DNA from: a virus
Virus record (IMG/VR): IMGVR_UViG_3300006753_000021
Span: 1-37,270 of that record
Strand: one strand, 5' to 3'
DNA: 37,270 nucleotides
This document shows positions 15,770 through 22,863 of the stretch, in pieces. Positions within the stretch are counted from its first letter, which is position 1. Every line of letters starts with the position of its first letter. Position numbers and translations under genes: made by a program. The notes under the pieces were generated by a model. It made no database searches, was not told the origin of the DNA, and saw only the letters and a list, made by a program, of their open reading frames with translations.

Positions 15770-16777
15770 TTACGAGACGTTGGTCATCACGAAGTTACGC
15801 CGCGGGTTCAGCGCCACAAACTGGATGCCCACCAGGTAGAAGCCTACCATCGCGAGCACGCCGGTGGCATCCGCTCGGACAAACGGCGTCTTGGCGAAGT
15901 TGGCGCCCTTCATGATCTTGAGCTTCATGGTGTTGATGTTGTAGCCGTAGATATGGCTGGCGGCTACAGCGCGGTCCTTATACACCATCGCACCGCGGAA
16001 GGCGGGCCCACTGCCTACACGCTGTCCGCCGGCACCAAGCTGCGCCTTGTCGCGCGCGCCGAACCGGACATAGCCCTGCCCCTCGAGGGTCGACAACAGC
16101 TTGTGATACAGCGTCGACCCTGCAGCGATGTGCGTCACCTCTTCGTTGATGTCCGAGGCCGCCTCAACCTGCGCGCCGATCTGATCCCAGCCATTGAAGA
16201 TGTTGGCGACCGTCTGCGCGGTGACGGTCACTGCGGAAGTGTATGCCTGGTTACGGAAGAACGAGTTGGCTGCTACGGACAGGTCGATGCCGCCGAGGGT
16301 TCCGACGCTGACAGAGTCACGCACCAGATCCTGGTTCCCCAGCATCGCCTTGCCGGTGGCCGCCGCGTTCATCGCGGTGTTGATAGCCGTGCGGAGACCC
16401 TGCCGGGCTCCGATGGATTTCGACTCGGCGAATGTTATCGCCGCCGTCTTGGAGGCCTGGGCCCTCAACTCGTCAGTCTTCGCGATGTTGACAGGCGACA
16501 GAGCAAACCGCCACGGGTAAACTGCCGTGGTGATCATCTCCTTGTCGTCTGTATCGACGGACTGCCGCTCACTCATCCACTCAGCATCCTGATACGCATA
16601 CATGATGCGCTCTTCGATGCTCTCGCCGCCGACCTCCTCTTCCACCTTGCCAGCAGCGTGGAAGAGGTCGAGGGTCGGCTGCGAGTTTCCGATGTTGTCG
16701 GAAATACGGGATTTGCGTGCGCGCGCTACCGTCGAAAACAGAGTATCATAGGTTACTGTTTCGGTCTGCGCGGACAT
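15770..16777 (-). CDS. Major capsid (coat) protein
   Basis: A 335-aa protein from ATG 16777 with an AAGGAG site 8 bases upstream. It directly follows the scaffold gene in transcription order, the normal coat position. The sequence fits HK97-fold coats: an N-terminal arm, an acidic spine-helix region (VEEEVGGESIEERIMYAYQD), a helix with AITFAESKSIGARQGLRTAI, a P-domain helix NIFNGWDQIGAQVEAASDIN, and a C-terminal strand VGFYLVGIQFVALNPRRNFV. Length is typical (300-430 aa). The call rests on gene order and this pattern. It would be the most abundant virion protein. Confidence 0.8.
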   Translation of the reverse strand: MSAQTETVTYDTLFSTVARARKSRISDNIGNSQPTLDLFHAAGKVEEEVGGESIEERIMYAYQDAEWMSERQSVDTDDKEMITTAVYPWRFALSPVNIAKTDELRAQASKTAAITFAESKSIGARQGLRTAINTAMNAAATGKAMLGNQDLVRDSVSVGTLGGIDLSVAANSFFRNQAYTSAVTVTAQTVANIFNGWDQIGAQVEAASDINEEVTHIAAGSTLYHKLLSTLEGQGYVRFGARDKAQLGAGGQRVGSGPAFRGAMVYKDRAVAASHIYGYNINTMKLKIMKGANFAKTPFVRADATGVLAMVGFYLVGIQFVALNPRRNFVMTNVS

Positions 16778-16822
16778 GCACAATACTCCTTACGTCTCGG
16801 CAGGCCTCCACCCTTCACGGTC

Positions 16823-17779
16823 CTACTCTCCTGCTCCTGCGAAGAGGGCGCCTACCTGGTCTCTCAAGTCGCCCTCCGTCATAGGCCCATCACCCGCCGG
16901 TGCCGTCATAGGCGCGGTCACCGACGCAAGGTTCTGTCCCTGGCTGCGTATCGAAGCGTCCTCGCTGCGTGCCGCTTCAGCCGTCTGCTGCAGCTTGCCG
17001 CTTAAAAACTCATAGGCACTCTTCACGGTGTAGGGCTGCTGCGTCGCCCGGTTCATCATGGGCTCCGAGACAGGGTTGTAGTCTGCATTCAACCCCAACA
17101 CCCTTCGGATGTCGTCAGACCAGTCGTTGATATCATTTCCGTAAGCGTCAACAGCTTCTGCCACCTGCTTCTGGAAACCATCGCGTAGCTCGCGCTCGCG
17201 ATCGGCGGAGATGCTACCCAATTGATCCTTCAGGTCCGGAAAGCTGTTCAAGATCTCCTCGAACGGCGCCAGGGCCTTCGACACCTCCTGGGTGATAGCC
17301 TGCTGGATGAACACCACCCCGTTACGGGTGTCGTTATCCAGGTTGGGCAGGTTGAGGGCTGACTCGATAATATCGACCTGCTCTTCCGGTGCTGCCTGCG
17401 GCGTGCTGCGTTCCAGCATCTGCTGCTGTAACGTGAGCAGTTCCTTACTGCGATCTTCCAGCGCCCGCTCACGACGCGACAGGTCCTCGAACTGCCGGGT
17501 GCCGTCACCCTGCACAGCGCGTACCTGCTTCTGAGCCGCCTCGACTGCTGCCCGATGCTCCCGGGGCACAGTCAAGGGATCTACGCGACGGAGGTCTACG
17601 GATTGCCAGTCGAAGGGCTTCGCGGTACTGGGCTGGGCCGGCTCGGGGGCAGCAAGAGGTGCAGCAGGCTCTGTCTGCGGGGTGGGAGCAGGATCTGCTC
17701 CGGCCGCGGTCTCATCGCCTACCGGATCCGCTGCGGATACGATGCCGATGCCCTCCTCAGGGGCGAGTTCTTCGGGCAT
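16823..17779 (-). CDS. Scaffolding protein
   Basis: A 318-aa protein from ATG 17779 behind AAGGGGA. The N-terminal 70 residues are acidic and Pro/Ala-rich (PEELAPEEGIGIVSAADPVG). A coiled coil follows (about 85-125, DLSRRERALEDRSKELLTLQ), then a helical middle and a Gln/Ala-rich C-terminus. It lies just upstream of the coat gene, as scaffold genes do, and would guide coat assembly and then leave the procapsid. Bases 17465-17512, in the coiled coil, recur as an inverted copy inside the 228-aa gene at 18228-18275. Confidence 0.75.
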   Translation of the reverse strand: MPEELAPEEGIGIVSAADPVGDETAAGADPAPTPQTEPAAPLAAPEPAQPSTAKPFDWQSVDLRRVDPLTVPREHRAAVEAAQKQVRAVQGDGTRQFEDLSRRERALEDRSKELLTLQQQMLERSTPQAAPEEQVDIIESALNLPNLDNDTRNGVVFIQQAITQEVSKALAPFEEILNSFPDLKDQLGSISADRERELRDGFQKQVAEAVDAYGNDINDWSDDIRRVLGLNADYNPVSEPMMNRATQQPYTVKSAYEFLSGKLQQTAEAARSEDASIRSQGQNLASVTAPMTAPAGDGPMTEGDLRDQVGALFAGAGE

Positions 17780-17801
17780 TGATATTCCCCTTAAATGACA
17801 A

Positions 17802-17839
17802 GAGCCCCCAACGGTGCCGTTAAACACCGGTGGAGGCTC
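17802..17839 (-). other. Long hairpin before scaffold and coat genes
   Basis: A 15-base stem with one mismatch and one G-U pair in the minus-strand transcript, 8-base loop, located 23 bases upstream of the scaffold start. The following bases (TTGTCATTT) are only weakly U-rich. It could be an mRNA processing or stabilising site that raises scaffold and coat output, or a leaky terminator. Confidence 0.65.
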
Positions 17840-17893
17840 ATTACTTCCTCGTTGCCGCCAGCCTGCACTGCACAGGTAGCGGATGGTCTATTG

Positions 17894-18064
17894 CTACTGT
17901 GCTCTGACTTCCTTGTCCCTCAGTATGATGTCGATACGCCCTACGTTGCGCCGGGTTCCCTCTACGGTGTTGAGGAGATACTCCCGGTGCTTCCGGAGGC
18001 TCTCGACCAGTTCAGGTTTAAGATAAGGCATTTCCTCTATCCAATCAAGATTAAACTTCGCCAT
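17894..18064 (-). CDS. 56-aa small protein upstream of scaffold
   Basis: ATG 18064 behind GGAGG, overlapping the end of the 228-aa gene by 14 bases. The product starts MAKFNLDWIEEMPYLKPELV and is mainly helical and charged (ESLRKHREYLLNTVEGTRRN). It ends about 100 bases before the scaffold gene, with the hairpin at 17802-17839 in the gap. Function unknown; a small assembly factor is possible. Confidence 0.65.
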   Translation of the reverse strand: MAKFNLDWIEEMPYLKPELVESLRKHREYLLNTVEGTRRNVGRIDIILRDKEVRAQ

Positions 18065-18737
18065 CGGGCCGGGCCTCCTTCGGCTTATTTCCCCAGGGGA
18101 GAGGCTCGGAAGACTCCGCGGCAATGGGCTCGGTGAGCCCCTCGGGCTTCCTCTCTACTATCTCAGCCTCGACCTCCGGCAGGGTGACCTCGATAGGCTG
18201 AAGATGGGCTTTGTCAGCGACGATCCCCAGGGTGACGGCACCCGGCAGTTCGACGACCTGTCGCGTCGTGAGCGGGCGTTGGGCTCGATCGATGGCTGCA
18301 AGCTCCGGATGCTCTTCAAGCTGGGGCGGTGGCACGGGTGCCGGCGGGACAGGCGTATCCTCACCACCTCCACCACCACCTCCACCCTGCCCCCTATCGA
18401 AATCAGACGCCCCGCTGAATACAGGATCGGGATAACCGTCGTCCATCGGCACGTGCAGCTTCTCAATCAGGTCAAGTTGCCCGGCAAGGATCTCCGCCAC
18501 CTTCTTCCAGGATCCTAGATCCAAAAGCTTGGCGCGGATCTCCGCTACTCCCTGCTGTATCTCTGAGTCTAGCATCGCTCTCTCCTCCTTATTATAGACG
18601 ATCTTCCCCTCGGGAGCATAAAGATCGGGCACTACAAGACAGGCGTAATTCCAAACAGGACCGCGCTTTGCTCTAATTCCGCGGAGTTCGAGAAACCGTT
18701 GCCCTACAGGTAAGGAGGGATCATGAATCGTGTCCAT
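18051..18737 (-). CDS. 228-aa protein with composite, patched sequence
   Basis: ATG 18737 overlaps the end of the upstream 56-aa gene. A second good start is ATG 18575, which has a much stronger ribosome site (AAGGAGGAG) and gives 174 aa (MLDSEIQQGVAEIRAKLLDL). That start resembles the upstream neighbour (MVDSEVQQQ), so the two may be partial paralogues. The middle is Gly/Pro-rich, the C-terminus acidic. Two stretches, 18677-18726 and 18197-18304, are made of copies of other genes and encode patches such as LAAIDRAQR and GIVADKAHLQ shared with the small terminase. The frame stays open through both. Function unknown. Confidence 0.6.
   Translation of the reverse strand: MDTIHDPSLPVGQRFLELRGIRAKRGPVWNYACLVVPDLYAPEGKIVYNKEERAMLDSEIQQGVAEIRAKLLDLGSWKKVAEILAGQLDLIEKLHVPMDDGYPDPVFSGASDFDRGQGGGGGGGGEDTPVPPAPVPPPQLEEHPELAAIDRAQRPLTTRQVVELPGAVTLGIVADKAHLQPIEVTLPEVEAEIVERKPEGLTEPIAAESSEPLPWGNKPKEARPDGEV
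18197..18304. repeat. 108-base block built from three copied fragments
   Basis: Bases 18197-18227 equal 24628-24658 (31 bases, direct). Bases 18228-18275 are an inverted copy of 17465-17512 (47 of 48 match). Bases 18275-18304 equal 24601-24630 (30 bases, direct). Nothing in the block is unexplained, and its length keeps the reading frame. Confidence 0.9.
18677..18726. repeat. 50-base block built from two copied fragments
   Basis: Bases 18677-18705 match 8221-8249 (27 of 29, direct, from the 883-aa gene). Bases 18700-18726 are an exact 27-base inverted copy of 9660-9686, the ribosome site region of the GT4 gene. The pieces overlap by about six bases (TGCCCT region). Confidence 0.85.
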
Positions 18738-18891
18738 GCTGTGCCTCCAACTTCGCCGCAGTGGCCTCGAGAAGAATTTCGTATAGTTCAAAACTCACGC
18801 AAATCGTCGACGGTTCCTTCGAGAGGTTGGTGGTTCGGGCGAAAGCCTCTTGAAATTTATCGATTTGCTGCTGCACTTCTGAATCTACCAT
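18721..18891 (-). CDS. 56-aa helical small protein
   Basis: ATG 18891 behind GGGAAGGGAAA; the frame is open further upstream but without a site. It starts MVDSEVQQQIDKFQEAFART and ends in a helix rich in Glu/Ala/Leu (LYEILLEATAAKLEAQHG). The first residues resemble the internal start of the next gene (MLDSEIQQG), hinting at a partial gene duplication. Its stop overlaps the longer start of the 228-aa gene. Function unknown. Confidence 0.6.
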   Translation of the reverse strand: MVDSEVQQQIDKFQEAFARTTNLSKEPSTICVSFELYEILLEATAAKLEAQHGHDS

Positions 18892-18928
18892 TTTCCCTTC
18901 CCGATTATTCCAGGTTAACCGCAATGGA

Positions 18929-19174
18929 TTAAATGGTCCCGCCCTGACCAAAGGGCAAGATTATAGACGACTCCTGGCCGAGCGGCTTCCCTTCCTGCTC
19001 GAGACTCATCATCTTGTCGTGTATCACACGCAGACCACTCGACAGAATGCTGGCGGTTAACAGATAGTTGAGTGACCCGTGAACCGTAGTCACCGTCTCG
19101 CCGTTTTCTCCTGGGCCCAGCACGACGGTAACTTGAATCTCTGCCTGTGACAGTTCAGCCTGTTCTTCTGGCAT
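18929..19174 (-). CDS. 81-aa acidic small protein
   Basis: ATG 19174 behind GGAGGTAAAAG. The sequence MPEEQAELSQAEIQVTVVLG has an acidic start, then a beta-hairpin-like stretch (ETVTTVHGSLNYLL) and a helix. It lies in the run of small genes between portal and scaffold. No family was recognised. Confidence 0.65.
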   Translation of the reverse strand: MPEEQAELSQAEIQVTVVLGPGENGETVTTVHGSLNYLLTASILSSGLRVIHDKMMSLEQEGKPLGQESSIILPFGQGGTI

Positions 19175-19222
19175 CGCCTTTTACCTCCCAGTTATCGTGG
19201 ACTATCTCTCTCTCGGCAGGCA

Positions 19223-19714
19223 TCAGGGGTTCAGCCCCAGGTCGTCGGGTGTCTGCGACCGCGGATCCTTCGAAACCTTGACCTTCTCCTCCTCATCGCC
19301 CCATACCACCTCGCCGCTGTCCGGATCCGGCTGGTCGTCGTCGTCGAACACCTCCTCGCTCATTTTCCTGTTCCCATCCACGGGATCTTCGATCTCCTCA
19401 AGGCCATACTTCTTCATCAGTTCCTGCTTGTGGCTGTAGCTCTGGAGCACCTCGCCGAACTGAGGATGCCACTTGCCATACATCGATGACTTGTCGTTGT
19501 GTATCTGAGCGAGGCAGGCCTGGTCGAAGATCTGCGCCGACGTCTGCCAGGGGAGCGACGCGCGACATAGCTTCAACACCGCCAGCCATAGCCTCTTCCA
19601 CCAGGCGCCGGCGCAAGCGGCGCAGGTCCGGTGCCTGGGGATCTCGCCCGCCTTAAAGAAGATGTCTCGCTCAGTGTGCTCGCAGACGGTGCAGCGGTAG
19701 TCATGGATTGCCAT
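19223..19714 (-). CDS. FmdB-type zinc-ribbon protein
   Basis: A 163-aa protein from ATG 19714. The start MAIHDYRCTVCEHTERDIFF is the FmdB-family pattern (M-I-Y-E-Y-R-C-xx-C), and the second zinc pair is CAAC at about residue 34. A later SMYGKWHPQFGEV and SYSHKQELMKKYGLEEI segment is typical of phage proteins of this kind encoded near the portal. The C-terminus is very acidic (EEVFDDDDQPDPDSGE). Zinc binding is likely. The role in the phage is unknown; transcriptional or packaging-related roles have been suggested from position only. Confidence 0.7.
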   Translation of the reverse strand: MAIHDYRCTVCEHTERDIFFKAGEIPRHRTCAACAGAWWKRLWLAVLKLCRASLPWQTSAQIFDQACLAQIHNDKSSMYGKWHPQFGEVLQSYSHKQELMKKYGLEEIEDPVDGNRKMSEEVFDDDDQPDPDSGEVVWGDEEEKVKVSKDPRSQTPDDLGLNP

Positions 19715-19727
19715 TATAAGCGCTTTC

Positions 19728-19937
19728 TCATAGCACCGGGCCCTTAAAGGCAGGCGGCAATGCAGTATCCCCCTCTTCCCCAAGGGTTGCTCTGGATACA
19801 TTCGGCTGCATTGCGCGCGAGGTGCGCAGGAAGGGACCCGGTACTAGATCTATGTCAAGAACAGCCAGACGGGGCTGGTCCTGCCGGTACATATCAAGCT
19901 CTACCAAAAAAAACCATCCCTTCTCGTAGTCTGTCAC
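19728..19937 (-). CDS. 69-aa small protein
   Basis: GTG 19937 overlaps the stop of the 73-aa gene (GTGA), which supports coupled translation. It starts MTDYEKGWFFLVELDMYRQD, has a beta-type first half (RLAVLDIDLVPG) and a polar end. It stops 13 bases before the zinc-ribbon gene start. No family was recognised. Confidence 0.6.
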   Translation of the reverse strand: MTDYEKGWFFLVELDMYRQDQPRLAVLDIDLVPGPFLRTSRAMQPNVSRATLGEEGDTALPPAFKGPVL

Positions 19938-20155
19938 CCTCTGGCCTTTCCTATCTTCGCCAACATCCTGTTATGCTTTGTAATCGTGCGCCTCTTGCCA
20001 CGGCGCATCTTCCGACGCTCCGGCAGCGGACCTCCCGGGTCGGAGTCGATGAACTCCTGCGCCACCTCCTGGGAGATGCCGTTCTCTGCTGCGAACTTAG
20101 GATCCTTGGCGGCCTTCGCCATAAACGCTCGTTGTGCTTCAGACTTGGGAGGCAT
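19934..20155 (-). CDS. DUF3008-like small basic protein
   Basis: A 73-aa protein from ATG 20155. The pattern MPPKSEAQRAFMAKAAKDPK, then ISQEVAQEFIDSDPGGPLPER, matches a widespread phage family (MPpxSeAQrraM...kVgkEFveaDpGGkLPer), commonly annotated DUF3008. The C-terminus is very basic (RRKMRRGKRRTITKHNRMLA). Members are usually encoded among head genes and their role is unknown. It overlaps the next gene by 4 bases. Confidence 0.75.
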   Translation of the reverse strand: MPPKSEAQRAFMAKAAKDPKFAAENGISQEVAQEFIDSDPGGPLPERRKMRRGKRRTITKHNRMLAKIGKARG

Positions 20156-20158
20156 AAC

Positions 20159-20470
20159 TCACCACTTGGGTTGCACCGCCGGCATCACCGGCAGCGTCTT
20201 GCGTTCCGTCATCGCCTTTATCCTGCTGGCTGTGCCCAGCGTCAGCGGACCGAGGATAAATCCGTTCCGCCCCAGGATCGGACCGCGGCCGGAGACCAGA
20301 TGCGCCTCCAGCAGCACCGTGGCTGCCTCGAAGTGTCGCAGTTCGTCGACCGTCAGCTTGAGAACCATCGGCGCCTCGGCCGGCGTGGGCTTCTCTCTCT
20401 CCGTCACCTTCGGTGGATAGATTTTCTCGTACCTTGTATCATCCAAATCGGACTTCTCTCTCTTCGTCAC
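20159..20470 (-). CDS. 103-aa protein coupled to portal
   Basis: GTG 20470 overlaps the portal stop (GTGA). The N-terminus is charged (MTKREKSDLDDTRYEKIYPP). A middle helix (LTVDELRHFEAATVLLEAHL) is followed by a Gly/Pro-rich, basic end. It is followed after 3 bases by the DUF3008-like gene. Function unknown, likely virion assembly by position. Confidence 0.6.
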   Translation of the reverse strand: MTKREKSDLDDTRYEKIYPPKVTEREKPTPAEAPMVLKLTVDELRHFEAATVLLEAHLVSGRGPILGRNGFILGPLTLGTASRIKAMTERKTLPVMPAVQPKW

Positions 20471-22587
20471 CGCTGTAGCGTCTCCTCAGCCTCTTTGCTG
20501 ACCACGTCCTGCGTCTTCTGCGCGCTGCTCTGCACCTGTCCCAGCAACGTGTCGGGCGTCGGCGCCGCACTACCTACTATCGCCTCACCGCCAGCCTGCA
20601 GCCCTTTCTGCTCCTGGACCATCATATCCTGGTGCGCCTGCAGATGTCCCTCGGCGATCTGCATAATGATCTGCTGTATCTCAGGCTCCTGTTGCTGGAA
20701 CTGCGGATACTGGGATATAGCGTCGGGGTTCTGTAGCTCCATATGCGTAGCGTGATCGAGGCCCGGCACCACCCCGGGGTCGACACGCAGGGCAAAGAAC
20801 ATCTGGTTCTCAAGCTCGGCGGCCATCGCAGCATCCGTATTCGCCTCGGCCCGCAGCAGCTTCTCCGGAGCAACATCGCCGTGGGAGCGGATGAGAAGCC
20901 GGTCCAGTTCCAGCCTGTTGACATTGGGACTGTCGGCAATCTGCGCAGCCATCTCACCTACCCTCGTGCGGTTCATCTGCTCATATAAGATGTTCATCGA
21001 CCCAGCAGCGATCGAAACATTGACGCGCCCCGTCTTGCTCCACGCGTGGAGCGCCGTCGCTATCCTCTCCTGCCCGAACTTCGTCGTCAGCCTGTCGAGG
21101 TTCGCTCCGGGCCCCAGCACCGGATCCGCCAGCAGATTCAGGCACTGCCTCACTCCCCATATATATGCCAACTCCACGGGCTCCTGATTATACTCCCTGT
21201 TGATCTGCGTTTCGCTGGTGTCAACAGCCACCTCCGTCGCCGTAGCACCGCCCGTGCCCGTCGTCCGGATTGTCTCCGCCTCATATGCCAGCAGAGACTG
21301 CTCGAAGCTATCCAGGCCCGACGGCATCCCTCCCCATTCGAGAGGCTGCAGGTTCGTGGGAACCTTCAGCGTCAGGATGTCTCCGTCCTCTAACTCCTTC
21401 AGCGTCTTCGGCAGGCTGTTGCCCTCCACCGCATACTCTTCGGCGGCCATCGTGGCGACCCGCTTGAACCGGTCAAGGATATCCATCTTGCGGCTGACCG
21501 TCTTGATGATGGCGTTCTGGATATCATTCTCATATGCCATCACACTCTCACCCCAGAAGCCGTCGGCAACGTCGAACGACCCCGTGAAGTAGGGCAGCCC
21601 TCCCTCGACCAGGAAGAACTTGTCCGGCACCGGCAGGTCGGGCGTCGCAGATCCGTTCCCGCCGGCCAGCGCACGCACCCTCGCCAGAAGAGGATCGCCG
21701 GTCATCGGATCCGGTGTCTTCTCTATAGCTCCTCCGCCATTCGCCAGAAGGGGATGATCGATCTCCTCGATAGGCTCGTCCAGATCCTCCATGAACACAT
21801 AGCGCTCCCGCTTTGTTCGGTGGTTGATCTCATAAAGCCGGACCGTCTTCGCCAGCCGGTGCGCCTCCAGCGTATGCTTGCGCTTCTCGTCATCATCCAC
21901 ATCGTCGAAGCCCAGCAGGTCCTCGCTGGTGATAGCGCCGCGCGCCTCTTTGTCCCTCAGCTTCTTCAGTTGCGTCGCGTGCTCCTTAAAGCGGGGGTTG
22001 TTGATCACTCCCTCCAGGGGAGCATAGAGGATCTCGCCCACGAACTCCGACGTGTAAAACTGCTCGGGAGTTACCAGCGGATCAATCAGCATGTTCTGCG
22101 GAGGGATACGTACGATATAGGGGAAGCCCGGCGGCACCAGGTCGGTAGCAAGATAACGCGCAGCCTCCCGCTGGCCGGCGGCAGGCATCACGCCGATCTT
22201 CAGGTAGGCTCGGAAGCAGAAGAGCATGTCGAAGATAAACTGCTGCACCGTCGACTTCGTCTGCATAATGTCCAGCACGTCATTGCCGAAATCCTCCAGC
22301 ACCGCGGAGGTGTCCTGCAAGCCTTTGTCGCCAAGGGGATCGGCCGGATCGTCCTCGGCCTTCATGTAGATGTGCGGATACTTAAACGCCGTGGTGGCGA
22401 TCACCTCCCTGACAATCTTGTAGAACCGGGAGATGTATATCGTTTTCTCCTTGGAGGAGAGCCCCTTGACCTTGAAGTCCAGGCCTATGCGTTCCTTCAG
22501 TTCCTTCCAGGCCTTGGCCCGCGGCTTGTTCTCGTCCTTGCATAACTTGATCATCTCACGCCAGTATTTCTGATCTTCAATCTTCAT
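20467..22587 (-). CDS. Portal protein
   Basis: A 706-aa protein from ATG 22587 (MKIEDQKYWREMIKLCKDEN), overlapping the preceding small gene by 11 bases. Length and layout fit large podovirus portals (600-800 aa): helical N-terminus, FPYIVRIPPQNMLIDPLVTP wing region, a long helical stem and clip (YENDIQNAIIKTVSRKMDIL), a GTGGATATEVAVDTSETQ segment typical of portals, and a Gln-rich C-terminal barrel region (YPQFQQQEPEIQQIIMQIAE). The ring of 12 would be the DNA entry channel. It directly follows the terminase genes in transcription order, as expected. Confidence 0.85.
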   Translation of the reverse strand: MKIEDQKYWREMIKLCKDENKPRAKAWKELKERIGLDFKVKGLSSKEKTIYISRFYKIVREVIATTAFKYPHIYMKAEDDPADPLGDKGLQDTSAVLEDFGNDVLDIMQTKSTVQQFIFDMLFCFRAYLKIGVMPAAGQREAARYLATDLVPPGFPYIVRIPPQNMLIDPLVTPEQFYTSEFVGEILYAPLEGVINNPRFKEHATQLKKLRDKEARGAITSEDLLGFDDVDDDEKRKHTLEAHRLAKTVRLYEINHRTKRERYVFMEDLDEPIEEIDHPLLANGGGAIEKTPDPMTGDPLLARVRALAGGNGSATPDLPVPDKFFLVEGGLPYFTGSFDVADGFWGESVMAYENDIQNAIIKTVSRKMDILDRFKRVATMAAEEYAVEGNSLPKTLKELEDGDILTLKVPTNLQPLEWGGMPSGLDSFEQSLLAYEAETIRTTGTGGATATEVAVDTSETQINREYNQEPVELAYIWGVRQCLNLLADPVLGPGANLDRLTTKFGQERIATALHAWSKTGRVNVSIAAGSMNILYEQMNRTRVGEMAAQIADSPNVNRLELDRLLIRSHGDVAPEKLLRAEANTDAAMAAELENQMFFALRVDPGVVPGLDHATHMELQNPDAISQYPQFQQQEPEIQQIIMQIAEGHLQAHQDMMVQEQKGLQAGGEAIVGSAAPTPDTLLGQVQSSAQKTQDVVSKEAEETLQR

Positions 22588-22786
22588 CGTCCGGATCCTT
22601 GCATACAAACGTGTTATGTTCGATGCCGTCGTGGTCGGTAAAGGTGGTCTCTGCCACTGCTCGCGTAGCATAGCGCTTTGCAAAAGCTCCGCGGGCCCTG
22701 AGGGCCTCTTTGAGAGCATCTCCCCCCACATCTACCCACCCCGTCTTGTCCACTTGCCTCAGAATGTCCTCGATAGAGATGTTCAT
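22577..22786 (-). CDS. 69-aa small protein between terminase and portal
   Basis: MNISIEDILRQVDKTGWVDV start at ATG 22786, which overlaps the stop of a 24-codon frame behind it (ATGA). An earlier in-frame ATG at 22849 would add 21 residues. The middle (KEALRARGAFAKRYATRAVA) is basic, the end acidic (NTFVCKDPDDED). The stop overlaps the portal start. Function unknown. Confidence 0.55.
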   Translation of the reverse strand: MNISIEDILRQVDKTGWVDVGGDALKEALRARGAFAKRYATRAVAETTFTDHDGIEHNTFVCKDPDDED

Positions 22787-22863
22787 TCGTCTATGTCCAC
22801 CAAAACAAAGGATTTTATCTTGAGCTTCGAATACTTGACCACCAGCCATTCATTCACGTTTCG

